Origin: Clostridium omnivorum
Lineage (GTDB): Bacteria; Bacillota; Clostridia; Clostridiales; Clostridiaceae
Length of the DNA stretch: 64,000 bases
Assembly: GCF_026012015.1 (NCBI RefSeq)
Contig: NZ_BRXR01000001.1
Location: forward strand, 528,001 to 592,000
Reading direction: 5' to 3'
Every line of letters begins with the position of its first letter. Position 1 is the first letter of the stretch. The position numbers and the translations under genes were made by a program. The notes below the pieces were generated by a model. That model saw nothing but the letters and a program-made list of their open reading frames with translations. It did no database searches and was not told where the DNA came from. Positions 1 to 9,463 of this stretch are shown here, in pieces.

Positions 1-5
1 TTCAC

Positions 6-1172
6 CTAATTTCCGGCTTTATTTATCATTTCATTAAAACTTAAACATTGTATACCAATTCTATTTAGAAATTTAATATTCTCAAGCTTACTTAAAGAAT
101 TTGCATAATAAAAAACAGTAAGATTGTAACCTTTGTCTTTCATCATAATAAGATTATCCCTCATGCCATCATCAATCCTTGCGGTGATAATTCCTATCCA
201 ACTTAGCTTTGGAATCTTATCTAAATTTGAATTAATATAGTTTATAAAATTACTTTCACTATCACTCTTTTGAGTTAGAAAAAATTCCATCAGTTGAATG
301 AAATCCTCTCTGCTATCTACCTCAAACTTTCTTTCTATAAGTGAATTTATAAAAAGCTTGCTTTTAATACCCTTTAGCTGCATATAGTTTACAATAGATA
401 CACAAAAATCAACTAACGCCTCTTCTAATACACCTGAATTATCGTTATCAATATTGTCTTTACTCATATTTAAAAACAAATTACTTTCTTCTCCAGAAAC
501 AGTTTCAAAGTTTTTTACATATAATTCTCCATGCTTGGCACTTACCTTCCAGTTTACCCTTTTCAAGCTGTCTCCTTCATTATATTTTCTTATATCACGA
601 GTACTATATGCATCTTCAATATTTGTCTTACTACTTACAGTATTTTTGAATATATCGCTGCCATTTGAAACAAATTTAGATATATTATGAACTCTGGGAT
701 ATACTTTCATAACTGAATAGCTATTAATATGCTTACCCCGTTGAAAAATATAAAACATGTCACTAACACTGCAGTATATATCTCCAAAATTATAAATTCC
801 TCTTTGATTAAATTGTACCTCATTTTTTATCCACTTGCTCTCATCAGGATTGAGACACAAGCAATCGCTAACATACTTGGAATTTATATTTGACATAGCG
901 CTATTTTTTATCAAAACATATGGAGACGGAAGTATGCTATAATTCTTCACAATTGTAGAAAACTGTGCAGTGTCCCCTGCGCTATACATTTCTTTATCAA
1001 ATCTAACTTGAACAGAAATTGCTTTAATTTGAGCAAATATATATATAAGACCTATAAAAAAGGTCAAAGCAATCCCATAAAATATGCAATAAGGCAAATT
1101 CCCACCTTGTATAAATGCAAATATAAAGGCAACTACAAGCAAGATAAGGAACTTTTTGCTAACCCTAAACAT
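6..1172 (-). CDS. DUF58 domain-containing membrane protein
   Basis: The 388-residue protein has two hydrophobic helices at its N-terminus (about 8-48), then an extracytoplasmic or cytosolic beta-rich segment, and the DUF58 core at about 191-212 (TRDIRKYNEGD followed by RVNWKVSA). A von Willebrand-A-like fold follows. Proteins of this family are nearly always encoded beside a MoxR AAA ATPase, as here with a single base between the genes, and are thought to form a chaperone-like or envelope-maturation module. The exact substrate is unknown. The ATG follows a GGGTGAAG ribosome site placed over the end of the MoxR gene. The operon probably continues beyond the left edge, often with a transglutaminase gene. 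Confidence 0.9.
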   Translation of the reverse strand: MFRVSKKFLILLVVAFIFAFIQGGNLPYCIFYGIALTFFIGLIYIFAQIKAISVQVRFDKEMYSAGDTAQFSTIVKNYSILPSPYVLIKNSAMSNINSKYVSDCLCLNPDESKWIKNEVQFNQRGIYNFGDIYCSVSDMFYIFQRGKHINSYSVMKVYPRVHNISKFVSNGSDIFKNTVSSKTNIEDAYSTRDIRKYNEGDSLKRVNWKVSAKHGELYVKNFETVSGEESNLFLNMSKDNIDNDNSGVLEEALVDFCVSIVNYMQLKGIKSKLFINSLIERKFEVDSREDFIQLMEFFLTQKSDSESNFINYINSNLDKIPKLSWIGIITARIDDGMRDNLIMMKDKGYNLTVFYYANSLSKLENIKFLNRIGIQCLSFNEMINKAGN

Positions 1173-1173
1173 A

Positions 1174-2112
1174 TTACTTCACCCTTGGAACAGGCACTGT
1201 TTTAATTATATCTAGTAGAACGGACTCACTATCATAATTGCTTGCCCTTGCAAGAGCTGAGACAGATACTCTATGTCCTAATACAAGCAAAACATTTTCC
1301 TTAATATCTTCAGGTATTACAAAGTTTCTTCCATTAATTAATGCTGTAGCTTGCGCAATTCTTAAAAGAGCTAAAGATGCTCTTGTACTTGTACCTAATA
1401 TTAAGTATTTATTATTTCTAGTTGCATCTGCTATATTTGCTATGTATTCATTAATTTCATCAGATACAAATACTTCCCTAGCCTTTTTCTGAAGTGTAAT
1501 AATATCTTCAGCACCAGCCACACTTTGAATTTCCTCAAGAGGTTCATCATTTCTATATATTTTTAATATTTTAGCTTCATCTTTCTTATCTGGATATCCT
1601 ATTCCAACTTTTATCATAAATCTATCTAGCTGAGCTTCTGGTAAAACAAATGTACCTTCACACTCTATTGGATTTTGTGTAGCTAGTACAAAAAAAGGTT
1701 TTTGAAGTTTTATTGTATTATTTCCCTCTGAAACTTGTCTCTCTTCCATAACCTCTAAAAGAGCTGACTGAGTTTTAGGTGATGTTCTATTTATTTCATC
1801 TGCTAGAACTACATTTGCAAAAATAGGTCCCCTTCTAAATTCAAATTCCATTGTTCTCTGATTATAAATAGATATACCTGTAATATCAGATGGAAGTAAA
1901 TCAGGAGTAAATTGGATTCTGCTATAAGTTAAATTTAGTGACTTTGATAGAGCTTTTACTAATGTAGTTTTACCTACCCCAGGTACATCTTCAATTAGAA
2001 TATGTCCATCTGCTATTATTCCTTTTAGAATATTGTAAATCTCTAATCTTTTTCCAATAATTACCTTTTCAATATTGTATACAATATCCTTTATTAATTG
2101 TTGTTCATCCAT
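1174..2112 (-). CDS. MoxR-family AAA+ ATPase
   Basis: This 312-residue protein is a complete AAA+ ATPase of the MoxR (AAA_3) family. The Walker A motif is DVPGVGKTT at 42-50, Walker B is VVLADEINRT from 101, sensor 1 is LATQNP at 143-148, and a C-terminal helical lid domain follows. MoxR proteins act as ATP-driven chaperones, typically working with a DUF58 partner, which is the next gene in the transcript. A strong GGGGGGCG ribosome site precedes the ATG. Family assignment is firm; the client protein cannot be told from the sequence. Confidence 0.93.
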   Translation of the reverse strand: MDEQQLIKDIVYNIEKVIIGKRLEIYNILKGIIADGHILIEDVPGVGKTTLVKALSKSLNLTYSRIQFTPDLLPSDITGISIYNQRTMEFEFRRGPIFANVVLADEINRTSPKTQSALLEVMEERQVSEGNNTIKLQKPFFVLATQNPIECEGTFVLPEAQLDRFMIKVGIGYPDKKDEAKILKIYRNDEPLEEIQSVAGAEDIITLQKKAREVFVSDEINEYIANIADATRNNKYLILGTSTRASLALLRIAQATALINGRNFVIPEDIKENVLLVLGHRVSVSALARASNYDSESVLLDIIKTVPVPRVK

Positions 2113-2243
2113 TGTTAACGCCCCCCAAAAAACAATAAAAAATATTAATTCTTTCTAGCAAAAATATCAGTAAACTAATTATACCATATTATTAAATTTT
2201 TTCTATAAGCCCCTTTCATCTTCCACAAAAATAATCATTTAAC

Positions 2244-2281
2244 AAAAAATCCCTTACACTATACAGTATAAAGGATTTTTT
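2244..2281 (-). terminator. Terminator after the VanW-like gene
   Basis: An imperfect inverted repeat (AAATCC/TTA arms around a short loop) lies just beyond the stop codon of the VanW-like gene and reads into a run of T on the minus strand. Confidence 0.6.
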
Positions 2282-2300
2282 AATAATATACTATTTAATT

Positions 2301-3668
2301 TTATTGTTTTTTTCTTGTTCCGCGTTTTACAGTTCCATCTACTTTATTATAAGTTTCATTTGTGATTAAATCATGAGCTATGAGTTTTCCATTTTCATAA
2401 GTATTTTTATATACCCTAACCTTATATCCAATAGATGCTGGCTGTACGGTTTCGGTTACTCCTTCATCCATATTTGGATCATCAACATACTTCACCTCTG
2501 GCTGCATTGTGTCATATACCTCATTGACTAAGTCATAGGTTCTAGAAGTAAGACTTTTATCTGAGTAAACACTAAAAACTATATTTCTATTTTCAGTATA
2601 AGCTTCTATATATACTGGAAACTCTAAAGTATTTTTAAATTTATAATCTATATTGCCATAATCTACTGTAGCATCCATGCCTAATCCTATATAGTGAGAA
2701 GGAAGTGTATGATGAATTCTTTCCACAGTCTGCAAATTAGCTCTAATTGCTGCATTATATAACGTAGTAGAAACTTGGCATATACCGCCACCCAATCCTG
2801 AATCTACCTTATTTCCTATGATAACTGGTGCTTCCTGGAATCCTCGACTGGCAGTTCTTTGCCCAACTACATCATTAAAACTAAAGGTCTCTCCTGGCAT
2901 TAATACCTTTCCATTGATAAAACTTGTTGCAAGAGATATGTTAGTAGCTCTTGCAGCGGTGGATGTTGAAAAGTTAGTACTAAAGCTTGAAAGTTTTGTA
3001 TTTATTTTTGAAAGTTTGTCTCCAGTTATAGATGCTTGTACATCTTCTACAGGAGCTTGTATTTCAACATCGCCATTTAAGTCTCCACTAATTTTACTCA
3101 AAATATCCTTTTCCAAATTCTCTGTATTTAATTTTGAACCTTTTTTATCTGGAGTTATTGAAAAATTTCCCCTACTAACCATATTTATAGCAGCATTTGC
3201 AGGTTGTTTATCAATTTCCTTTTGCATTACACCAATCAACTCTTTAACAGGTTTTGAATCAAATGTAAAGCTACCGGTTAATTTAAACTGTTTGGGAGTA
3301 GGACTTTTAATAAGTTTATTTTTCTGTAATAGACCCTTATCTTTATTATAAGAAAATGCTTCGTCTACAATTTTTTCTATATTGTATTTTGCACTTAATT
3401 TTTCATAGTTCAATGTATATGTTTTTTCTGGGGCTTTAATGTTTATTTTTTTCTTTATTAAAGCATCTCCATACTTTTGATTTAATATGGCTAAAGCTTC
3501 TACTTTTGTTTTACCAGATAGATCTACATCTTCTACTTTAACACCTGGATATATTACATTATCATAAGCTTTAACTTTGTTACTAATATTATTAAATGAA
3601 ATACCTGCTGCTACAGCTGAAACCAAAACAACTGATGCAAGAGTTATTATAATTACGTTTTTTTTCAT
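2301..3668 (-). CDS. VanW family protein, exported, with peptidoglycan-binding-like domains
   Basis: The protein (455 residues from the chosen start) has an N-terminal membrane anchor or uncleaved signal (about 3-28), a YoaR-like putative peptidoglycan-binding region (about 35-215), a VanW domain (about 235-365, including the GGGICQVSTTLYNA segment typical of the family) and a C-terminal G5-like beta segment. It should sit outside the membrane and may touch the cell wall. VanW was named from VanB-type glycopeptide resistance clusters, but no vanA/vanB-type genes are present, so resistance should not be inferred. An ATG at 3668 is preferred over the upstream GTG because the GGTGG ribosome site overlaps the latter. 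Confidence 0.85.
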   Translation of the reverse strand: MKKNVIIITLASVVLVSAVAAGISFNNISNKVKAYDNVIYPGVKVEDVDLSGKTKVEALAILNQKYGDALIKKKINIKAPEKTYTLNYEKLSAKYNIEKIVDEAFSYNKDKGLLQKNKLIKSPTPKQFKLTGSFTFDSKPVKELIGVMQKEIDKQPANAAINMVSRGNFSITPDKKGSKLNTENLEKDILSKISGDLNGDVEIQAPVEDVQASITGDKLSKINTKLSSFSTNFSTSTAARATNISLATSFINGKVLMPGETFSFNDVVGQRTASRGFQEAPVIIGNKVDSGLGGGICQVSTTLYNAAIRANLQTVERIHHTLPSHYIGLGMDATVDYGNIDYKFKNTLEFPVYIEAYTENRNIVFSVYSDKSLTSRTYDLVNEVYDTMQPEVKYVDDPNMDEGVTETVQPASIGYKVRVYKNTYENGKLIAHDLITNETYNKVDGTVKRGTRKKQ

Positions 3669-3851
3669 GCAAACCACCTCTCTCCCTGTAACATTATACT
3701 ATATATTTTCGAATATTAATATGAGTAATAAATACTTTTTCTTACCTTTTATTCAATTTTATTTTTTTTTATGTTAAAATTAATTTGATATAAATATAAA
3801 TACGTAAATAAATTTATTTCGTTCAATTTTTTAGATGAAAGGGGTTTAATC

Positions 3852-4892
3852 ATGAATTACAGCAAGGAAAAAATTAAGTATTATTTAAACAGCATTCTTA
3901 CAATTCCTAGTCCAACAGGTTATACAAACAAGATAATGGACTACATAAAGGAAGAACTACATCTTTTAAGCGTTCCATATACTACTACTAACAAAGGTGC
4001 AGTTATTGTAACTATAAAGGGTAAAGATGATAATTATCAAAGAACTTTTTCAGCACATGTAGATACATTAGGTGCTATGGTTAAAGGATTAAAGTCAAAT
4101 GGTGCTCTTTCAATAGTTCCAGTAGGCGGCTTCATGATGAATTCTGTAGAAGGCGAAAATTGTACTATAGAAACTCTTGATGGTAAAACTTACACAGGCA
4201 CTATACAAACCATAAAACCATCAGTACATATCAGCGGTCAAGATGCTCGTGAACTAAAAAGAACTCCTGAAAATATGGAAGTTGTTTTAGATGAAAAAGT
4301 ATCTTCAAAAGATGATGTAGAGGCACTTGGAATCAATGTTGGAGATTTTGTTTGTTTTGATGCAAGAACAACCTTTACTGAAAAGGAATTCATAAAGAGC
4401 AGACACCTAGATGATAAGGCAAGTGTTGGTATTCTCTTATATGCAATAAAATATATTACAGAAAATAATATTGAACTTCCACATACTACAAATTTCTTTA
4501 TTAGTTCATATGAAGAAGTTGGACATGGTGCTGCTGCTGCTATACCTGAAAACACAAAAGAATTTATTTCAGTAGATATGGGAGCTCCAGGTCTGGACCA
4601 AAACTCCTCAGAATACAGTGTATGTATTTGTGCTAAAGATTCTTCAGGTCCTTATGATTTAGACCTTAGAAAAAAGCTTGTTGATACTTGCAAGGAAAAC
4701 AACATTGATTATAAAATAGACATATACCCATTTTACGGTTCTGATGCCTCTGCAGCACTTGGTGCTGGTTGGGATATAAGAGCTGGACTTATTGGTCCTG
4801 GAGTATTTGCATCTCATGCTTATGAAAGAACTCATATGGATGCTGTAATTGCTACTCTTGATTTAGTTATAAAATATTCCACTGAAGAGTAA
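3852..4892 (+). CDS. M42 family aminopeptidase (dinuclear metallopeptidase)
   Basis: The 346-residue cytosolic enzyme belongs to the M42 glutamyl-aminopeptidase/endoglucanase family, which trims N-terminal residues from peptides using two metal ions. The expected ligands are visible: H69 and D71 in AHVDTLG, D187/D188 in SRHLDDKAS, E221-E222 in SYEEVGHG, D242 in SVDMGAPG and H322 in SHAYERTH. Length and order match complete family members. It is a single-gene unit transcribed opposite to its neighbours, with AAAGGGG upstream of the ATG and a strong hairpin after the stop. The natural peptide substrate cannot be read from the sequence. Confidence 0.92.
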   Translation: MNYSKEKIKYYLNSILTIPSPTGYTNKIMDYIKEELHLLSVPYTTTNKGAVIVTIKGKDDNYQRTFSAHVDTLGAMVKGLKSNGALSIVPVGGFMMNSVEGENCTIETLDGKTYTGTIQTIKPSVHISGQDARELKRTPENMEVVLDEKVSSKDDVEALGINVGDFVCFDARTTFTEKEFIKSRHLDDKASVGILLYAIKYITENNIELPHTTNFFISSYEEVGHGAAAAIPENTKEFISVDMGAPGLDQNSSEYSVCICAKDSSGPYDLDLRKKLVDTCKENNIDYKIDIYPFYGSDASAALGAGWDIRAGLIGPGVFASHAYERTHMDAVIATLDLVIKYSTEE

Positions 4893-4910
4893 AATTATAA
4901 AAAAGTTGTT

Positions 4911-4936
4911 GTGCATGGAACCCGGTTTCCATGCAC
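4911..4936 (+). terminator. Hairpin after the M42 peptidase gene
   Basis: A perfect 10-bp stem (GTGCATGGAA / TTCCATGCAC) with a short CCCGGT-type loop lies 19 bases after the stop. The T-run is weak directly after the stem, but a TTTATTTTTT tract follows within 15 bases. Confidence 0.65.
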
Positions 4937-4965
4937 AGCAGCATCATTTATTTTTTACAATATAA

Positions 4966-4989
4966 AGGCTGATTGAAAATAATCAGTCT
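4966..4989 (-). terminator. Terminator of the propeller-protein gene
   Basis: AGACTGATT and AATCAGCCT arms form a stem at the end of the minus-strand propeller gene, overlapping its stop region, followed on that strand by a T-rich stretch. Confidence 0.55.
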
Positions 4990-4990
4990 T

Positions 4991-6061
4991 TTATTTAAAG
5001 TTTATGTTATATCGAACTAGTTCAAAGTTACTAGTTTTTGAGCTATATCTTAACGCATAGAGTTCATCGCTGTTTTTCCCCCAAGTACTATCAAAAAAAC
5101 TTTGCTTACTGGGAACTAAAAAATGCTGCTCCATATTAAATTTAATAGCTTCTTTTGCCCATTCTTTAATTTCAGAATCCTTGTCTTCAAACTCTTCCTT
5201 CGTTACTTTAATTTTTTTGTTATTGCTTATATTTGCTATCCATACATTTGAATAATCTTTATCAAGATATAAATTTTTATGCCATAAACCTTTTTTATAT
5301 GCGGAGGTTTGTTTTTCAAATTTTGTATAGCTTATGTAATTGCTATCTGGCGACCATGCTGCATATTTTCCTATATCTATAAGTTTATTTTCCTTTGTCT
5401 GTAAATTCAGAGTATATATTTTTTCTTTAAGTTCATAGGCTAGTTTTATTCCATCATTGGATAATGAAGGATTATACCCTTCTATAATATTCTCATTGTT
5501 CTTGCCATCTTTTGAAATCTTATAAACTCCTGGTTCTTTTTCTACAAATCCATGTCCTTCTGGTCCTGGCAGCACAGTTACGCTAAAATAAATAATATCT
5601 CCATCAGGAGTAAAGTTAGGTTTAGCAAAAGTCTTTTGAGGATCCTCTGAAGAAATTACCTTTTTTATTTCGTTTGACTTCCTATCTAATATATATATCC
5701 CATTACTCCTTGCAAAAGTGATTAATTCATCGTCTTTCGAGTAAGAAGGGTTATAGCATCCACCAATTTTAGTAAGCTGATTTGTTTCATTGCTGCTAAG
5801 CTGCATTTCATAAATGTTATCTCCATTTCCAAACAATAATTTACTGCCGTCACTATTTAGTACCGGATTAAAGTAAATTCCCTCAGCTACTACAGCATTA
5901 TTTTTTTCATAACTATTTAAGTTAGAGACACTTGTGCTTAAATTATTATCTTTATCATCCATTAAAGTTTTCCTTTTCTCTATACTCAAACTATTGAAAT
6001 ACAAAGCTAATGCTGTAACTAAAATTGCTACTATGCTAAATCTTATAAAATCCTTTTTCAC
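4991..6061 (-). CDS. Membrane-anchored TolB-like beta-propeller protein
   Basis: The 356-residue protein has an N-terminal hydrophobic helix (about 7-24) and an extracytoplasmic body with repeated WD40-like PD40 blades, seen as recurring segments such as NPVLNSDGSKLLFG, NPSYSKDDELITFA, KPNFTPDGDIIYFS, NPSLSNDGIKLAYE and AAWSPDSNYISYT. Such folds bind proteins or ligands and no catalytic residues are apparent. It is probably tethered on the outer face of the membrane. The start is a GTG after GGAGGGG. It appears to be a single-gene unit. Specific function is unknown. Confidence 0.75.
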   Translation of the reverse strand: MKKDFIRFSIVAILVTALALYFNSLSIEKRKTLMDDKDNNLSTSVSNLNSYEKNNAVVAEGIYFNPVLNSDGSKLLFGNGDNIYEMQLSSNETNQLTKIGGCYNPSYSKDDELITFARSNGIYILDRKSNEIKKVISSEDPQKTFAKPNFTPDGDIIYFSVTVLPGPEGHGFVEKEPGVYKISKDGKNNENIIEGYNPSLSNDGIKLAYELKEKIYTLNLQTKENKLIDIGKYAAWSPDSNYISYTKFEKQTSAYKKGLWHKNLYLDKDYSNVWIANISNNKKIKVTKEEFEDKDSEIKEWAKEAIKFNMEQHFLVPSKQSFFDSTWGKNSDELYALRYSSKTSNFELVRYNINFK

Positions 6062-6218
6062 TTGTACCCCTCCTTACTTTCTTTGAACTCATACTGGAAT
6101 AAATTAATTCAAAATTATATTTCCAAATAAGTCAGCTTTTTATCCATAGGTACAAGTTATTATTTTAAATTTAATTGATTACAATCTTATACATAAGTCT
6201 TAATATAAAAAAATAAAA

Positions 6219-6235
6219 GACAGCCTTTTGCTGTC
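6219..6235 (-). terminator. Terminator of the first patatin gene
   Basis: GGACAGC/GCTGTC arms with an AAAAG loop, followed by TTTTATTTTTTTA on the minus strand, about 40 bases after the patatin stop codon. Confidence 0.65.
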
Positions 6236-6274
6236 CTTATTGCTTATTTTTAACTATTTATTTTCTCTAGTAAA

Positions 6275-7303
6275 TTAGGCCTCTCTTTTATTGCTGCTAC
6301 CGTATTTTTCAGGTTTAGCATCTTTATTGAGCTTCCTTACTTCTCTCAAATTATTATTTATATTCATTAATTGCTTAAGCTTTTTTAATTCATCTTCCAA
6401 GGATTGCTTTTGAATAAGCAACTCTTCAAGTTTCATTTGTATTATTTCATATTTTTCTTCTAAAAACTCACCTATATCCTGTGATTTATCATATTCTTTA
6501 AATATTTCACTAAGTAACACTACTCCATCTTTATAACCTTCTAACACTCTATCGATAGCATCATGTCTTGAAAAATTTAAAGTACCTCTAAGCCATCCTC
6601 CTAAATCCTTTGATGGAATTAATTCAATTATCTTTGCACCCGGATAAAGGCTCTTATCTATTCTATTTCTTTTGTTGAAATATACTACAAATATTATATT
6701 ACAACCAGAATCATAAAGCGGTTTAACTGGCACATTGTCAATTAAGCCACCATCCATATAGAACTTTTCATCAATACATTCGCGTTCAAAGACCAAAGGT
6801 ATTGCAGAAGTGGCATGTAACAACGTTCTAAGCGAACTATTGTCAAAATCCTTAATATTAAAATAGTGGGCTTTAATGTCTGGTACTTCTGCACAGCAGA
6901 TATAGCATTCCTTATCTATCTTTTTTATTGCTTCATAATCAATATACTCATCAATAAGTTCGTTAAGCCCATCTCTAGAAACAGTGCCATATTCCTTTAA
7001 TCTTTCTTCCCATTCTAGTACGCTCTGTAAATTATTTCTTGATACACTTAAGCAAAACATATTTCTAAGTATAAGTTTTTCATCTATTGGAAGCATTTTT
7101 TCCTGAGATATATTTATCCATATATCTTCTGCAGCACTATATTTATCCTGAAAAAACAACATAGCATTTAATGCACCAATAGATGTACCAGATATTGCAC
7201 TAATATGTTTATCAATACCAAAGGACTTTAATGCCTTCCAAACTCCAACCTGGTAGGCACCCTTCCCCCCTCCGCCAGCAAAGACTAAACCTATCTTTGA
7301 CAT
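6275..7303 (-). CDS. Patatin-like phospholipase with C-terminal coiled coil
   Basis: This 342-residue protein shows the full patatin catalytic set: the oxyanion loop FAGGGGKGAYQVG near the N-terminus, the nucleophile elbow SGTSIGA (about 38-44) and the catalytic aspartate in MDGGLIDNVP. Patatins are Ser/Asp-dyad acyl hydrolases acting on membrane lipids. The last 80 residues are lysine/glutamate-rich and predicted to form a coiled coil, which is an addition to the minimal family fold. The start at 7303 uses AGGTGATG as ribosome site; an ATG 9 bases further upstream (and a GTG before it) lies inside that site. No partner gene is tightly linked. A second, more divergent patatin is encoded at 38469-39395. 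Confidence 0.88.
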   Translation of the reverse strand: MSKIGLVFAGGGGKGAYQVGVWKALKSFGIDKHISAISGTSIGALNAMLFFQDKYSAAEDIWINISQEKMLPIDEKLILRNMFCLSVSRNNLQSVLEWEERLKEYGTVSRDGLNELIDEYIDYEAIKKIDKECYICCAEVPDIKAHYFNIKDFDNSSLRTLLHATSAIPLVFERECIDEKFYMDGGLIDNVPVKPLYDSGCNIIFVVYFNKRNRIDKSLYPGAKIIELIPSKDLGGWLRGTLNFSRHDAIDRVLEGYKDGVVLLSEIFKEYDKSQDIGEFLEEKYEIIQMKLEELLIQKQSLEDELKKLKQLMNINNNLREVRKLNKDAKPEKYGSSNKREA

Positions 7304-7395
7304 AAAGTACATCACCTGCTTTGCATTTATATTTTATACTAACCATTATACTCACTAATACTACTTTTATAAACTAGAAATATAAACTATATAAA

Positions 7396-8190
7396 TTATC
7401 TGAAAAATAATGTTATGAATTTAGCACCAGGTATAAGTAGTAATTGTCCTAAAAGTGTACCGATCAGTTTTGTACTAATTAACATAATTACTAATGTTTT
7501 TACGTCTCCATATTCCCTTTTCCCTCTGTAGGCTTCATCAGTAATTATTGAAGCCATAGGATCTATAAAAATAGTAAGCAGAATACTTGCTATTCCATTA
7601 ATCATGCCAGAAGATGCAGAAACCGCTAATCTTTTGTCTGGAACATAAATCGAAGCATAATATGCAGCTAAAACGCCAATAGTATATATACCAGTTATTA
7701 CTGCATTTATTAATAGCATCTTCTTAGGTATGTTTTTATATCTTAATCCTCTGATCATACTTTTGGAGGGCCTCACAGTACCATTCTTAATCCTCTTAAT
7801 ATTAGCTATGCTTAAAGATTGTATAACTAAACTTGGGATAGACCCTGTATCCTCAAGTTTTAGAACCGATTTTGAAAACACCTTTAAAAAAGTAGGTATA
7901 AGTACAATTCCTAAAATAGTTCCAATAGTTGATGCAGATATAACATATCTCATCTCATTTATAGGATTGTACTTAATTCTTATACTCTCTTCTATTATTG
8001 TTCCTATTAATGGTCCCTGCAGCATATTAGCAGTTCTTGAAATCAAAACTATAAGATTAAAAAGAGAAGTAGACAGTGCAAAATTTCCGTTCTTCACTGA
8101 ACTTAATCTCACAGAATACGCTAATGTATCAATCAAATGTATAACAATAGTAAGAACTACCAGTTCTATAATTAAATTTGTTCCTATCAT
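7396..8190 (-). CDS. amj: Amj-family lipid II flippase (DUF2837)
   Basis: The 264-residue integral membrane protein has about six hydrophobic helices and matches the Amj/YdaH family: the N-terminal stretch with HLIDTLAYSVRLSSVK and FNLIVLISRTANMLQGP is characteristic. In Bacillus subtilis Amj is an alternative lipid II flippase that moves the peptidoglycan precursor across the membrane and is induced when MurJ fails. It lies alone here. The ATG at 8190 follows GGGAGGGAGTC; longer in-frame starts overlap that ribosome site. The assignment is by recognition of family sequence, without alignment. Confidence 0.8.
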   Translation of the reverse strand: MIGTNLIIELVVLTIVIHLIDTLAYSVRLSSVKNGNFALSTSLFNLIVLISRTANMLQGPLIGTIIEESIRIKYNPINEMRYVISASTIGTILGIVLIPTFLKVFSKSVLKLEDTGSIPSLVIQSLSIANIKRIKNGTVRPSKSMIRGLRYKNIPKKMLLINAVITGIYTIGVLAAYYASIYVPDKRLAVSASSGMINGIASILLTIFIDPMASIITDEAYRGKREYGDVKTLVIMLISTKLIGTLLGQLLLIPGAKFITLFFR

Positions 8191-8293
8191 GACTCCCTCC
8201 CTGCTAATCAAGTATATCAACCTTAGCTTTTTATTATAATCTCATCCTCATATTTATCGTTAATTATTAAAATATTATTTTGGCTATTATATA

Positions 8294-8956
8294 TTACTGA
8301 ATTATCTTATACTCAATTTCTTCACCAGAAGCATACTTTTCAAGTAAATTCACAGCATCTTTTATATATGTATCCAGCTTTTCACTACCATTAAAAGAAA
8401 TTATGTTCATCAATATATAATTTGTATCTTCAGTTATCATAGCTCTTCTAGAATCGGAAGTAGTACTCCCAAACTTTCCTTTTTCATCTTCAAACACTGG
8501 CAAGTTTTCTAAATTGATGCTGCCCCTTCCAATTCCCTCGTAGTTTTCGCCTATATCTCCTACTGTAAAGCTTATGCTAGCTCCTATATTATCAATGTCA
8601 TAGGTTCCTACTGAATTCGCAGTTCTTAATGATATTAGATTATTAATATCTACAATGTTATTCACCTTATATAGTTCTAACCCCTTAACTAATCTTCTAA
8701 TTAAAGATTCCGATGAAAGCCTATATTTACTTGGATCTTTTCCTAGCATTTTATATGCTTTTCTTGAAGCTTTTATGTTTTCAATTTCAAGTACATCCTT
8801 TAATTCTAATTTGTTTATAAATTTTTGACTTTCATCATTAATCTCTTCCCAAAGTTTCTCACTTGAATCACTAACTTTTACCTTTGCTTTAATACAAGCA
8901 ATAGCAACCTCTGGGCATTTTTCTTTTATTTTATTGCTAATACTAATATTTATCAT
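8294..8956 (-). CDS. B3/B4 domain-containing protein (PheRS beta-like editing fold)
   Basis: The 220-residue protein resembles free-standing B3/B4 tRNA-binding or editing domains of the phenylalanyl-tRNA synthetase beta chain: YKMLGKDPSKYRLSSESLIRRLVKG around 70-95, then VDINNLISLRTANSVGTYDIDNI and a late GSTTSDSRRAMIT segment. Stand-alone members are widespread in Firmicutes and may act on mischarged aminoacyl-tRNA or other amino-acid derivatives, but their role is not settled. It is a single gene, with AAAGGTT upstream of the ATG. Confidence 0.82.
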   Translation of the reverse strand: MINISISNKIKEKCPEVAIACIKAKVKVSDSSEKLWEEINDESQKFINKLELKDVLEIENIKASRKAYKMLGKDPSKYRLSSESLIRRLVKGLELYKVNNIVDINNLISLRTANSVGTYDIDNIGASISFTVGDIGENYEGIGRGSINLENLPVFEDEKGKFGSTTSDSRRAMITEDTNYILMNIISFNGSEKLDTYIKDAVNLLEKYASGEEIEYKIIQ

Positions 8957-9013
8957 AAGTTATTAACCTTTCTATTTACTATATTATTTCCTAACAAAAG
9001 ATAATTTGTAATG

Positions 9014-9424
9014 CTACAATACTTTACTAATTGTCACAATATCTTTTCTTAATTCATATCCAAGCTTTTCATAAAAATCAACAACCCCAATATTTGAGTT
9101 TTGTACCCAAAAGGATACTTTTACTACACCATTTTCTTTAAATTTATTTTCTAAGCATTCCATAAGTATTGTACCATAATCATTACCCTGATAATCTGGA
9201 TGAACAGCAAGGTGATGAATTAATCCCCTTCGACCATCATATCCACCTAATACACACCCAATAATTTTATTATCTATTGTTCCAACCATGCTTGTCTCTG
9301 GATTCATAAAGATAAACTTTTGAATTTCTTCTTTACTATCTGATTTTCCTAAGCTTATGCCGCATTTCTGCCAAAGTTGATAGACCTCATAGTAATCTTC
9401 AATTTTCATATTTCTAATATTCAT
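9014..9424 (-). CDS. GNAT family N-acetyltransferase
   Basis: A compact 136-residue GNAT-fold enzyme. The acetyl-CoA-binding motif A is HHLAVHPDYQGNDYGTILM (about 75-93, matching the Q/R-x-x-G-x-G/A pattern as QGNDYG) and the C-terminal VDFYEKLGYE motif B is present. It transfers acetyl from acetyl-CoA to an unknown amine. An AGGAGGTAG ribosome site precedes the ATG. It lies 39 bases downstream of another GNAT gene on the same strand, so the two may be co-transcribed. Confidence 0.88.
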   Translation of the reverse strand: MNIRNMKIEDYYEVYQLWQKCGISLGKSDSKEEIQKFIFMNPETSMVGTIDNKIIGCVLGGYDGRRGLIHHLAVHPDYQGNDYGTILMECLENKFKENGVVKVSFWVQNSNIGVVDFYEKLGYELRKDIVTISKVL

Positions 9425-9463
9425 CTCACTACCTCCTATACTATAAGATAATAGGTAATCACA

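Noticed and set aside
2818-3351. A 177-codon plus-strand open frame inside the VanW-like gene
   Set aside because: It is antisense to a recognised gene, has no ribosome site and its composition (many leucine, serine and phenylalanine residues) is that of a reverse-strand shadow.
2301-3668. Glycopeptide (vancomycin) resistance from the VanW name
   Set aside because: VanW-domain proteins are common in clostridia; no ligase, VanX, VanS or VanR gene is nearby.
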